Shown in pieces: positions 1 through 12,115 of a stretch of 64,000 bases of DNA (position 1 is the stretch's first letter; every line of letters starts with the position of its first letter). The notes under the pieces were generated by a model. The model was given only the letters and a program-made list of their open reading frames with translations. It searched no databases and had not been told where the DNA came from. Position numbers and translations under genes: made by a program. Source of the DNA: Theobroma cacao (Eukaryota > Streptophyta > Magnoliopsida > Malvales > Malvaceae); contig NC_030852.1 of assembly GCF_000208745.1 (NCBI RefSeq), positions 18,519,496 to 18,583,495 on the forward strand, in the 5' to 3' direction.

Positions 1-748
1 GTTGAGTGAAGAAATGTTTCTCTTGTTGCTCTGTTTTCGCTGCAATGAAAAACTTTCTGTTTCTGGGTAACAATTTCGCTGTAGCGAAATTCATTCTCGC
101 TGCAGCGAAAAACTTTCTGTTTTGTCTCCTATCTTGTCCAATTGTTGCCCTATTTTTCACTTCTTGCTACCATATCTGAGCATGGACTTCCAACATTTAG
201 GACTAAATGAGTTAAGTTTAAAATGAGGGGTTTTTAATATGAATGGAACTAAATTGCATTATTTTTAAACAAGTGCATCATGATTTTAAATTCTCCCTTG
301 TTGTTGTTGCTTGTTCCCTTCCTTGTTCACTTACTGGGTTTATACTCACCATTTTCAAATTCATGTTTTCAGATCACGAGGCAGCCGGTAACTAGGACGA
401 GGTGTCCTTGTAGACTTGTGTCCATCTTTTGGTAGGTGTCTCGGCATTCGGTAGCTGTATATTAATCCGAGTAACTCCACTGGAAGTCGAGTGTTATTTT
501 GTTTTGTATAGACGAACTTAATGTAAATTATTAGAATACATGTTGTAGACATTGTATGTAAATTTTTAAGGAGTAATGCCAGTACGAGTTGACAATGTAT
601 ATCACTATTTTGATTCAAAATTATGAAATATGACTTAGTGATATTAGATGGAATTATAAGTAAGATAAATAATAGGCTTGCTTGGGTTTAGTGGATTACG
701 TCCATTAGACCCTTGCGCCGGTCATGGCTTGAAATTTAGGTCGTGACA
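1..748 (+). mobile_element. 3' part of a G1-family LTR (Ty3/gypsy-type), cut by the window start
   Basis: The end GGTCGTGACA at 739-748 is the usual 3' LTR terminus of the gypsy-type families in this window. The sequence is the reverse-complement counterpart of the LTRs at 10252-14142 and 60177-62887, sharing the CTGCAG palindromes and the segment around the AAGCAAGCC / GGGCCC end. It is inverted relative to those two copies. Its 5' end lies outside the window, so its TSD cannot be tested; the flanking bases are TAAAC. No coding capacity is visible. Confidence 0.75.
35..112 (+). repeat. CGCTGCAGCG-type palindrome array in a G1 LTR
   Basis: Three spaced copies of a self-complementary core are visible: CGCTGCAATG, CGCTGTAGCG and the perfect CGCTGCAGCG, each next to runs of A or T. 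The same array recurs in the two other G1 LTRs. Confidence 0.7.
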
Positions 749-1814
749 TAAACATTCTCCGAAACATTTAAAACTCCCGAATAACAAAGCTCAATGACCA
801 ATGACCATAGTTCAACTTGTAAGCTCATTATCGTGCCACTACCATCTTGCTCATGCATCCTAGACATGAGGTGTCCCTAGCGCTGCGACGCTGGACAGTC
901 AATGCTGCAGCGTCGTGGCTACTAGACATGGGATAGTTTCAACACTATAGTGCTAAAGAGTTAGTGCTGTGGTACTATGGTTGTTGGAAGTTTCTTCCAT
1001 AAATAAGTTCTTCCATCTTTAAAGTTACTACAGGGATCATGCTTAACCATTTGGCTTTCCTCCAAGCATATCCCACAATTTTTCATGACCATGCGTATCT
1101 TCTTTTTTGCTTATCATATGCACGAAGCCGAGTCAATATTTTCATACTCAATTTATCCTTTAACACTTATCTTCAACCAATAAGTCCCACCTTAGGACAA
1201 TCTTGCCATATTGTGCAGCAAGTTCTCAATATATAATACCACACACAAAAATATCCACCATTTATGACATTCCACAATCCCTTAACATTCACAATTACTT
1301 GTCTTTCTTGTCATGTAACACAAATAGTTTTGTTGACTTTCAGTACAAATGACCATGAAAATAGTTCATCTTTCTCCACGCTCTACATTCACAATCTGTA
1401 TTAGATCAAGGATTCACCTTTTCCCAAGTTCCATAATTTGCCTCCCTTAGTCTGTATTTGTGCCAAATTATCATCTTATAATGCCATGGCATTATTTTGT
1501 AATTCCCTACATACTTAAATCTTACAATCCTTGACTTAATCACATCATCCTTTCTAAGTGTCACCTATATCCTCATTGATTTCTCCCATATCCTTCCGAA
1601 CTGTAATTGCAACTGGGATTTCAATATCACCTTTCTACGATTAATTGGTAATCATTTATCAGGTCTCATAGTTATTTGTACCATTAATGACTTTCTACGT
1701 CGGTTCTTAATAATCATTCAAGGCGACCAACCATGCCACTAAGGTGAATATCCTTCCTCGATAATTATATTGCTAGTTTACCTCTGTCATACCAAAAGAT
1801 TCCCATACACATCC
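749..1814. other. Unassigned AT-rich sequence, probably retrotransposon interior
   Basis: No convincing coding region or LTR terminus is seen. It lies between the G1 LTR end and the E solo LTR, and should be continuous with 4737-5635 if the E insertion is removed, because the flanking CATCC is duplicated. A GC-richer patch at about 870-990 has imperfect palindromes around GCTGCGACGC, GCTGCAGCG and ACTATAGTG, similar in style to the LTR motif arrays. It may be the degraded interior of the element whose 5' LTR is at 5636-9411. Confidence 0.35.
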
Positions 1815-4736
1815 TGTCATAACCCGGTACTCCCTTCGAGCCTGTGACAACTGTTGCAGTGTCCCGATAGGCACTTATTACCCGGAATGCCAACCGAAAC
1901 CCCACAAGGCTTTAATATCAGTTTCTCATTTCTCCTGTGAGTAACCGTTGCCAAATATCATGTTCTAAGAGGTTTTAAACTATTTCCAACTTAAAACAAT
2001 AAAAAAATAATTTTTGTCTCATAGGGGTATTTCGATCATTTTTCCCTTAAAATTTCGATACTAGTTAATAATATAGTATATAAGTGCAGAACACATATTT
2101 CAAAATCAAAAATAAATTTAGATGTCTAAAACATTTGTTTAAAGTGAAATCATGACTGTTAGAATAAAATAAAAATATTAAACAAAATATTCTATTTTCT
2201 TATAAAACAAGCTTTTTAGAACACTGCGTAAATAATTTTTACAGCGTAAAAGCAAAATAAATTCCTACATACAGTAGTACAGATAACTAGAGTATGAAAT
2301 TTAATTTACAGTGACATGTGGACCCCCAAATGACAAAAATGAACGAAGACTGCAAACCTACAGTTTTTGAGAAAGTAAAGCCAACTATAGCCTTCGACGA
2401 TATCAGTTATCTACAGCTTATACTAAGCTTGAAATGGGTGGAAATGAGGGTGGTGAGATTATAAAATCCTAATAAGTAAATAGACATCATCATAAACATC
2501 TAGAGTTAAGTACATGGAGATGATAAAGTAAATCATCGTAAACTGGGTCACAGCATTAAAACACATTTCATTCAAAATACGTAATGAGGCTTATGAATCC
2601 CATAAAAACTAGGCTTGTGCCATAAATCCATCCTCGGGGACACCTTGGTCGAGGCATCCTACCGAGACAGCCAAGGCTGTTAAAAATTCACATTTCACAT
2701 AAAACACATTTTTCGTTGGATATCACAGTTGTTCCTTGGCTTTGGTTGAATTCACCATCACGTGGTGGTTTGGCGTGAAGTGAACTCAAATATCACCTCA
2801 AGAGCTACCCTACGTGCCTTTACAACCGAGGTGAGTACCTATAAACGGGGTTACTGTGCCCCTTTCATAGGCTGGTCCACGGAACCCGCCTACTTTAGTA
2901 AGCTAATAATTATCCCACCAATCAATAAAATTCAATAACATGATATGGTAATGATAGTAATTCACAGCCTTTCAAGACAAAAAAATAATCCGTATTTCAA
3001 TACAATTGCCAACCAGCCAATCATGCCCGCTTTATCATAAGCCAATTAATTTAAACAATCAAATTGCAACAAATAGCAATCTCCGTATACTCTATTTTTT
3101 AAAATCATTATTAATTTTAAAATAATTTATAAATTAATTTCATTGAAACACATTTACTCATAAAATATGAAAATTTACCTTTTTAAATCCATTTTTCCTT
3201 AGAATTCATGAAATCATCTAAAAGCCACCCTAGATAATTAAAATAGCAATAAGTTTACTCACAATGTCTAGAGTGTGGATTTTTGAAGTATTCTGACTGC
3301 TGGTCCTCGGATGCAATTTCCTTGTCTTTATCGGAGGACTCATCACCTTGACATAGTACAAAATCGAGAAACTTACTACATTGGTACTAAATCGAAATTA
3401 AACTAATTTAGACTACTAATGCATGATATGGAATGCAAAATGCACGGGTAACCATCTAAACCCGGTATTGGCCTAATTCGTCTTATCACCCGATTAATTG
3501 GCCAACGCGTCCAATTTAGCTCCAAATTGCTCCAATTTTTTTTCCAATACCTTAATTCACCAAACACAAGTCAAACAACCTAAAATTTGGCAAAACCATC
3601 TTCATTTTTCTTCTTAAAATTTTCAGTCAATAATGGTGCATTAACACCATGATTTTTCCTACTACTTTTCCACACCATAATTCATCATTTTCTAACCAAT
3701 TCTCTTAAAATAAAAATCTGATTCATCCTCACTCAATGCAAGGTAGGTTCGGCCATTGATGGGTGATAGGGAAAATGAATTCTTTTTTTGTTGTTTTACT
3801 TCTAGACATGGTAAACTAACTAAAAACACTAACATAACTTGAAATCAAATCAATCCAACATCATTCTCTCTCCATACCCATTTGGCTAGCCATGAATTCA
3901 CCATGAAAACATGAAGTTTAACCATGGAAAATAAGGAGAAATGCTTAAGGAAAATAGATTTCAAGTTTAAATTGAGAAATCCTACATTTTTCACTTGTTT
4001 TCCTTGATTTTCCACACTTTTTCTCTTGAAATTCTCCACCGAGGGTTTGTTTTTTCTTTGTTTCTCTCTTTTCCTTGCTTGGCCAAATATTTGGAGAGAA
4101 GTGAGAGGTTTATAGGCTGATTTTTAGAGGAAATAATAAAATATTCTAAGCTTGACAAGTGTCATTTTATTATTGGTCCATTTTTAAAACTTTAAAAATT
4201 TAAACTTTTTATCTCCATCACATATATTTTCTCACTTATCCATAACATAAAAAGTCAATGGATGAATTCTATGAGCATGACAAGTGTTGGTGGTGTAAAA
4301 TTACAATTTTGCCACTAGGGTGGTAAAATTACCATTTTACCCCTATGCTCCGAAAAATATCGGGATTATAATTTTTTACTTCTCAACCTCAAATCATACT
4401 CCAATAAGTCAAATGTGATCAAAATCTTTCAAAAAAATTCCCATTTTGTCCTCGAGTGGCAAAATTACCATGTTACCCCTAAATAGTAAAATTTTCGGTT
4501 TGACTCCAAATTGATCCTCGAACCCCAAATCACCATTTTAAATCATTTTGGGACTGTAAAATTTTCAATTTCACCCTAAAATCTCTATTCGATCTAGTTC
4601 GAGGCTTAAATCAACTTTGTTGTACCTTTAGGTACAATACTGACTTTTGTAAATTTTTCGAGACTCTCTTAGCATGCAAACATGATATCCATCACATGTA
4701 TGTCATGACAAATATTTTATAAGGTCAGGCTTTACA
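1815..4736 (-). mobile_element. Solo LTR, family E, copy A (about 2.9 kb)
   Basis: It starts TGTCATAACC and ends GGCTTTACA, and is flanked by a perfect 5-bp target-site duplication CATCC (1810-1814 and 4737-4741). It aligns over its full length with copies at 28257-31196, 47388-50317 and 53425-56364. It has no ORF of retroelement type, no PBS or PPT, and is not paired with a second LTR, so it is best read as a solo LTR left by LTR-LTR recombination. Family orientation is set by copy B, which runs TGTCAAGCC to GGGTCGTGACA on the plus strand. A 64-aa reading frame in the leader (3845-4039, minus) is near-identical in copy C but not preserved in copy B, so I do not call it a gene. Confidence 0.85.
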
Positions 4737-4885
4737 CATCCAGTCATTTAAACAGCTACTTTATAATATGTTCGAGTCATACAAAATAAAAGCCAACTCT
4801 TAACTCCTTTGTACAGATAACTATTACTATTTCCCTTACACCGCATCTGCTTAGACTTAGAGTGATACAAACTTCAACGAAGGTA

Positions 4886-5320
4886 TTAAGTGTCTTTAGG
4901 ATCCTTGTCGCCTTGATATGAGCACATCGACAGATCCTCTTCCAGGTCCTCCTCTTCCTCTTGAGATTTGCTCATTTTATCCTCAACCCAAGCTTGTTGT
5001 ATCCTCCTGTATTCCTCACTACTCACAGGCTCAGCACTTATTCCACAACCAGGAGGAAAGTGTCGGATAGCAGATACTTTCCTGGGATGAGTATTTCCCT
5101 TTGCAATAGACTTTTTCGTCTTTTCCCTATGCCATTCCTCAAATCTTTTCAAAAGGAAATTTCTTACAACTTCCTGAATGTCAGAGTTGTCCTCACTTTC
5201 AAGACTTTCGCTACTCTCAAGGTTTTCCTTATCATGAAACCATTCTTCTAATTCCAAGGGAATCCAGTTAATAGGAATTCGGGATGGGCCACCTTCCGGA
5301 TTACCTAGATAAGGCGCCAT
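4886..5320 (-). CDS. 144-aa retrotransposon ORF of uncertain function, possibly gag-leader protein
   Basis: This intact 144-codon frame lies about 300 nt downstream of a tRNA-Met-type PBS, the usual position for the first ORF of an LTR retrotransposon. The product is highly charged: an acidic, serine-rich segment (about residues 33-50), a basic KTKK segment near residue 67, a conserved-looking RKVSAIRHFPPGCG stretch (about 80-93), and an acidic tail EEEEDLEED (about 120-128). From memory, a PPGCG-type motif occurs in short proteins predicted from plant gypsy-like elements, but I cannot confirm the family. There is no zinc knuckle, protease or RT motif. The start ATG is followed by APYLG, and the next upstream in-frame sequence looks like leader. 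The frame is unbroken although the surroundings are decayed, which suggests a fairly recent insertion. Confidence 0.5.
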   Translation of the reverse strand: MAPYLGNPEGGPSRIPINWIPLELEEWFHDKENLESSESLESEDNSDIQEVVRNFLLKRFEEWHREKTKKSIAKGNTHPRKVSAIRHFPPGCGISAEPVSSEEYRRIQQAWVEDKMSKSQEEEEDLEEDLSMCSYQGDKDPKDT

Positions 5321-5619
5321 TGGCTCTTGGCAGTGGAATTTAATGATCCCTCATTAGCACTATGAGGGGCATCGGGACTATTGTCTTTTATAGACAAGCC
5401 GTGTGCAACAAGCACACCTCCACCTATACGCAACCAAGTATTAATTACTCATCCATCTAGACATCATAAGAGCAGGTAGGTTTCTAATGAAGTAGGGGAC
5501 CATGTAGCCTCCCATCTTTGACTTGTGTTGCGCACCCACAATCCAAGGACAAGTCTCTATACGAACTCCAACAACTTCGCTGACCACATAGGAATCCCTA
5601 AGACTCATATAAACCTAAA

Positions 5620-5631
5620 GCTCTGATACCA
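5620..5631 (-). promoter_or_regulatory. Primer-binding site, tRNA-iMet type
   Basis: The minus strand reads TGGTATCAGAGC, a standard plant LTR-retrotransposon PBS, four bases from the LTR terminus TGTGACA. This shows that 5636-9411 is a 5' LTR on the minus strand. Confidence 0.85.
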
Positions 5632-5635
5632 CCTT

Positions 5636-8600
5636 TGTCACAGCCCAATTTTCGGACCATGACTAATGCAAGGGCCCAATGGACTCGACCCACTAAGCCC
5701 AAGCAAGCCTACTTATATGATTTTATACATTAATCCATATTCCTTTAGAATCTAAAATTCATAATGCTCAATTACAGTTCTTTTGACAAGAGTTCATAAA
5801 ACCTAGGCAAGCATTCGTAATGGCATCATCAACCATTATATATATATATAGATTAACAAATGAATCTTAATGTTTCACATTAAACATTCATATACATATA
5901 ATTAGACCTTGACCGTCAGCGGAGTGACTCTGGGCATGGTTGCTAACATTTAATGTCATGGTAAACCTACCGAGCAATGGATCGGGAGGAGCACCTCGTC
6001 TTAGGATCCAATCACCTTTGACTTTGAAAAAAAACCTAAAACATGAATTTTAAAAACGTGAGTACAAAGTCAATGAGTGAACATAAGAAGGGAACAAGCA
6101 ACATTAAGGAAGCTTAAAAATCATGATGCACTTAAGTTCGAAAACAATACAACTTAGTTCAAGTTCTTATTAAAATCCCTCCATTTAGCCCCTGGTTATT
6201 AAATCATTTAAGGATGAAGGAACCATATTCAGCATGAAATTAGAAAGAAAGGAAATTTCCAGCAATCATTCAAGCAAGGCAGTATAAACAGAATGTTTCT
6301 TACTGCAATAAAATCAATTCACAAGTAAATGGGAAATTTTCAAGAGTCATCATGCCATATAATCACATATTATAATCATAATCTTTCTATTGCATATACA
6401 TATACTTAAGCATATATCAACTAGTATATCACCACATCTCATCCAGCTCCTGTGCATCCCCCCACATCGTGCTCATAGCCGGACATCCCATCTCACCCAG
6501 CTCATGTGCATCCCCCCACATCGTGCACTTAGCCAGAGTCATCATGTGCATCCCCCCACATCGTGCACAAAATAATGCCATCGTGTACATCCCCCCACAT
6601 CGTGCACACGGGCAGTGTCACCATCCATCTCCTTCACCACTGTCATCACCGGCAAGTGCACCTCACCCCGCACATGCACGGTTGCATTTGTCACACAATG
6701 GTACCATTTATGACATAGTATATATATATATATATATATCCACATTATACAGAAACATATGAATTCATCACACTATCCATTTCATAACATAAAAACATTT
6801 CATAAAGGCTTGTTCCCGTGTAAGTTGTTGAAGAAAAACCAATAAAACATTTTAGAGGATTCAATCAAACATAAATGTGTATATCCCAAAACATTTTAAT
6901 GCAAGTTCACTCACTTGGCAACAATGAGATATTAAGTCACTATTTGTTTGGAGGTGTCTCTAACTATTTTCACTGGCCAGTCGCTCGTTATTTACTCTGG
7001 CATGCCACCATAGTACTCTAACCTTATCTTTGCACTTCCTAGCAATAATATGAACTCAATATATTTAATTACATATGTATACGAGCAGCACTTCAATGAA
7101 TTAATCTTTACTCAAATTTATAGTTTTCATCCTACCATGAAACCATCTTCAATTAACTCACATCTTAATACATTTTTACTGAAATTACTTATATCAGTTG
7201 CTTACGTAATTCCTTATTTTATATCTCCGACAACTTATTTATGATGTCATGTTCCTATTTCAATCTTTCTAAATAATTTTCACCCAAAGCCATCTTGTAT
7301 TTCCACAGTATTAACTATATTTATGGCAGCCATAGTTATTTCAAATCTATCCAATTATTTTCTAATTTTTTCCACCTTATTTCTTCCAAATATTATACCA
7401 TTCAACTTAACACTTTCAACTAGTTCCTCCGACAACAATAATTCTTCACAACGAATCATTTAAAATTTCTTAACTACACTTGAGCACTGTTCATCAATTT
7501 CATATTTTTTTCTTTGCGTTAGTCCTATAAGACATCATAAAAGAATTTTTAAATATTGTATTAAAGTAATTTAAATTTAATTCATACCACTAATAACTAA
7601 AATTTAACTAAACAAGTGGGCTAGCCCCAATTAATCCAACTTCATAACAAGCCCAATAAAAGCAAGGAAATTTTTACCTATTTGGGCTAGGTTAGCCCAA
7701 GCCCAAGTCTCCCCCTTTATTCTCTTTTGGACTTTTCTTTCTTTGTTGCTATTGGGCCCTTTCCATCCGATTTCTTCCTATTGGGCCATGCCTATTCTTT
7801 TCTTATTGGGCTATGCCCACTATCTGTTCTTTTTTTTTTCTTTTTTTTCTTCCTTTCCCGTTTCTTTCTCTCTTTCTTCTTCTCCTTTCTCCCGTCGATC
7901 GATAACACCTTTCTTCTCTTTCTTTTTCCTTTGTTGCACTCACAAGTCGGCAACTCAAGCTTTTGTTTACTTCCTCACAAACCCAACAACACCAGCTCTT
8001 GTTTTGTCTCTCAAATTTGCAGCAAAACTCTTTCTATTTCTTCTCAAAATTTGTAGCAAAACTCTCTCTTTTTTACCTCTCAAAATTTGTAGCAAAACTT
8101 TTTCTATTTCTTTCTAAAAATCTGTAGCAAAACTCTTATTATTTTCCTCTTAAAATTTGCAGCAAAACTCTGCCTTTTTCCTCTCAAAATTTTGTAGCAC
8201 AAAGCCTCTCTCTTCACTCCCCTAAGCGGCGGCTTTCCCTTTTACTCTCTCACACTGACTTCTCTCTTTCTGCTTTAGCTTTCTCTTTGCTCTCTCACAC
8301 TGACTTCTCTCTTTCTTCTTCATCTCATCTTGCTTACCAACTTGGTTGGCCCCTACCACCATAAAAAAATATATTGAATCTTTAATTGACCACATGGGCG
8401 GCTGCCCATGTTGGTCTTTCTCTTTTTTTGTTTTTTTTTGTTATTATTAGTTGTTTTTCCTTATTGTTTTACATGTGATCGCCCATACCATCATTCCTTA
8501 TTCTTTTATTGTCTTCTTTGACCGGTCATGTGGTTAGAATGCAAGTCAACAATTGCTTGGAACCTTACCACCACCTTACTTGACTTTTCTTCCCCATTTC

Positions 8601-9411
8601 ACTATTTTCTCATCTTTTCTTTGCCATTTCCTTTCTTGGGCAAATTGTCCACAACTTATTGGTTTTTTTGACTTTTCTTTCTTATACTTTATATTCTAAA
8701 ATCACAAAGTTAAAAGCCTTGAATTCTTTTCCACCCGCCACATGCATTTCCACACTTTTTCCTTGATTCTTTTATGCCATGTAATACCTTTTACTCCATA
8801 TTTATTTAATTATTATTATTTATTATTATTTTTGACCCATTCAAATCATATGTATAATTCACATTTTCACATAATCTAATCCTCTTTGACAAGTAAATTC
8901 CTATTTAATGCCAAATATTAAGATTTACACATAAATCCTCAAACTTTTCTTTATTTATCGTATAACCCTCCAACTTTCATCTTTTACATTTGATCCTTCC
9001 GACACGTTTAAAAATTCCAATTTCCATCTATCTTTCTTCCTCTGCACGTGTACCACCAAAATATCAAAATTACACTTCAACGTTGTATCAGCATAATATT
9101 TAAATATTTACTTATCCGCGCTGGCTCACTTAACAAAAACACTCGTTTTTCACTTACGTCATTTATCTCCAAAAATTCATTCGTACTTCTTCTCCGCCAC
9201 TTGGATCAACCATATGATCCTTCTTCGTGACTGATTTCGACATCCGATTAAATATTAATATTTTAATATTATTTTATTAATAACATATTATTTTATTCTA
9301 AAATTTTCACTTGTCTCCTATCGTCTCCTTAGTACCCAAAATACCTTACTATACTTTAATTGGCATTCGGTAAACTTTATTAGTCACCATATCAAAGTAC
9401 GGAGTATTGCA
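5636..9411 (-). mobile_element. 5' LTR of a gypsy-like element (family G3, about 3.8 kb)
   Basis: On the plus strand it begins TGTCACAGCCC and ends GGAGTATTGCA, giving TG...CA termini. A PBS abuts the left edge. The left half is close to family G1 (GGGCCCAATGG segment, CACATCGTGCAC minisatellite), whereas the right half differs. A fragment with the same right terminus occurs at 47122-47387 in inverted orientation. It was apparently inserted into a G2 LTR, whose remaining sequence resumes at 9412. Long pyrimidine runs at about 7700-8340 are in the transcribed leader-like part. The short frames there are T-rich low complexity, not genes. Confidence 0.65.
6440..6615. repeat. Minisatellite with CCCCCCACATCGTGCAC core
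   Basis: About four to five diverged units carry the core CCCCCCACATCGTGCAC, separated by short variable spacers. The core contains CAC...GTG inverted arms. Equivalent arrays lie in the G1 LTRs at 11210-11390 and 61465-61655. Frames through it give repetitive PPHRAH peptides, which are artefacts. Confidence 0.8.
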
Positions 9412-10887
9412 GTAATCTTCCAACGGATGTCATCGTACACTACAAGCGAGAATCACAAATGGGATATCAACCACTACCGCTATTTACCACCGTCCCTAAG
9501 GCATGGACAAGTCACAGGGCATCAAACTTCACTCATCCACAAATCAGATCAATGTCCGAAATTCATCCTTCGAACAGAAACACAAATCCACAAGTAAGGC
9601 CATCATGCCTTTATCATTCACATTTTTTGTATCAAACCTCAATTCACATTTATCGAGCTTTAATCGTCTTAAGCTCGATTAAATTCTAGGTGCCTCTGAG
9701 TCTCTAAGGCCTCATTCAATCAAATCGTCTTGACATATCAATCACCTAGGGTAATCCACTCCTAAAGGTTCAACATAGTCTACAAGCCTCTTAGTCTAGG
9801 CTTACACAACATAAGCCACCCATGTGGTTAACATCACAACACACAATCACATATATACATATACACATATATTGTTCTCTAGCCTAGGTTCATTCATCTA
9901 GGCTTATGTACAAAATCTAGTACCAGTGCAGTGCATTTTCCATGCATCATGCATTACGTGCATTTTTTTTTAAATAAACCCACTCACAGTGACAATAAGA
10001 GGCACTCCCTACCTAGGTTTGATCCTTACCCTCTAAATGTCGTCTAGCTTGCCAATGAGTTGATTTAACTCTATTTTCCCTTTTAAACACATCAGAATAT
10101 CAAAAGATTAATTATTCCTAGCTTTTGAAAAATGCTAGCTTTCACACAATTAACTAAATCTTAGCAATCCAATTATTTAAGCTCAAATCCTTCATTAATA
10201 AGCAGAACCCATACCTTGGAAGTCACATTGCATGAGTGTTAGCTCCAAATTTGTCACAACCCAATTTTTGGGCCATGACCGGCGCATGGGCCCAATGGAC
10301 GTAGCCCACTAAGCCTAAGCAAGCCTATTTATATGACTTGTTCATCATTCCATCAAAAGTTGCTAAAGTCACATTTCATAATTCCAATTCAAAATAATGC
10401 TAACCATTACCAATTCATAGTGGCATTACCAATCAAAATATACATATATTGTCTAAAACATACATCTTAATAATTTACATCGGGTTTGTCTATACATAAC
10501 AAAAGGGATACTCGACTTCCAACGAAGAGACCTGGGTGAAAGTACAGCTATTGAATGTTGAGATACCTACCAAGGAGATGAATCTATGAGGACACCTCGA
10601 CCTAGTTACCGACTACCTCTTGATCTGAAAACATGAAGTTAAAAACAGTGAGTATAAACCTAGTGAGTGAACAAAGAAAGGGAACAAGCAAATGATAAGA
10701 AAAGTTTAAGAAATCATGATGCACTTATTTTCAAAAACAATGCAATTTAGTTTAATTCTTATTTAAACCCCTCATGTCAAACTTAATTAATTAATTCGTT
10801 GATGTTGGAAGTCCATGATCAACTATGGTGCTAAAGAAGTGGAAAATAAGGCAGCAACTAAACAAGGTAACAAGCATGACAAAGGTT

Positions 10888-11060
10888 TCTCGCTGCAGCA
10901 AAATTCCTTGTAAACATCTTGCAGCGAGTTACAAGCTGCAGCGAGCCTCCCAACCCGAGAGTTTTTCGCTGTAGCGAGAATCATTCTCACTGCAATGAGA
11001 AACAAAACACCAAGAAAAATTCTCATTATGTCAAGCAAAGGCCATTTTGCTGCAATGACA
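10888..11060. repeat. CTGCAG palindrome array in a G1 LTR
   Basis: Repeated variants of TCGCTGCAGCGA are visible, including CTCGCTGCAGC, GCTGCAGCGAG, TTCGCTGTAGCGAG and TCTCACTGCAATGAGA, in the position equivalent to the arrays at 35-112 and 60815-61250. Confidence 0.7.
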
Positions 11061-11209
11061 AAATCAACTTGAAAATACTCAACAATTTCCAAGGTTCAAC
11101 ATACAAGATTTCGCATACATTACAACCATATACCATATTCATAAACTTTCTATTGCATACATATATATATATACATACATAACAACAAATACCACCACCG
11201 CCTCACTTA

Positions 11210-11390
11210 GCTCATGTGCAACCCCCATATTGAGCACATAGCTATAGTCATCATGTGCATCCCCCACATTGTGCACAACTAATACTGCCGTGTGCATCCC
11301 CCACATCACGCACAAGCAATATCATCGTCCACACTCCCGCACCCATCATCACCGACATGTGCTCCCCCACATCGCGCACATGCTCGATTT
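11210..11390. repeat. Minisatellite of CCCCACATCGTGCAC type
   Basis: Diverged units with cores such as CCCCCACATTGTGCAC, CCCCCACATCACGCAC and CCCCCACATCGCGCAC. It corresponds to the arrays at 6440-6615 and 61465-61655. Confidence 0.7.
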
Positions 11391-12115
11391 TAATTACAAA
11401 AAATATTACTATCAATACATATCATATATATTTATATATATATATATATCAACATAACACAGGGCACATGGATTCATCACAGTTGCATTCCACAACGCAA
11501 AATGTTTCATTAAAAGCTTGTTCCCATGCATATTTTAGAGAAAGACAGATAAAATATTTCAATGGATTTAATCAAACACATATGCCCTAATCCCAAAACA
11601 TTTTAATGCAAGTTCACTCACCTTGGTGGGTTTGTAATTGAATTTCTTTTCAAAATTCTTCTAAGCTATTATAGAAGCTCCCTCTTTCTCTCTCTAAAAC
11701 ACCTAGCTAGTGAGAGGAAGTATGGAAGTAAGACTTTAAAGGGTGTACATAAGCATGAAAATTGGAGCTAGCTTGAGAAAAGTTATGGAGGTTTCAAAAC
11801 AAGCTTCCATGGAAGATGAAAGAAACATGAGATGGGAGGAAGAAAAAGAAGAAGCTGTTGGAGAAATGAAGAAGCTGCTGGAAAAATGATATTTATAGCT
11901 AAAGCTTATCTAATCTCTACTCAAATACGAAAATGCCCTTAACAAGTTGGCTTGTTCTTCTCCAATCCTTGGTGCAATCTTTTTACTCTTTTGACACTAG
12001 GACAAAGTCCAAAATACTCAAGTTCACGAAAACTTAAAATTTCGACTCGAGATGAAAATGACCATTTTGCCCTTACCTTGGAAATCATCATTATTTTTAT
12101 TTCCTTCATCATTTT

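Larger units (their letters stand above)
4737..5635 (-). mobile_element. 5' interior of a minus-strand Ty3/gypsy-like element
   Basis: Read on the minus strand, this follows the 5' LTR (5636-9411). It holds the primer-binding site, about 300 nt of leader, then a short ORF (4886-5320) and noncoding sequence up to the E insertion. No protease, RT or integrase follows inside the window, so the element is either truncated, split by insertions, or non-autonomous. Confidence 0.6.

Noticed and set aside
3845..4039. 64-aa ORF shared by E copies A and C (also 55476-55670)
   Set aside because: Conservation equals that of the surrounding LTR; copy B does not keep the frame, and copy D has a different frame there.
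7727..8117. Phe/Ser/Leu-rich frames of 109 and 124 codons, membrane-like
   Set aside because: Low-complexity T/C-rich LTR leader; two overlapping frames have the same bias.
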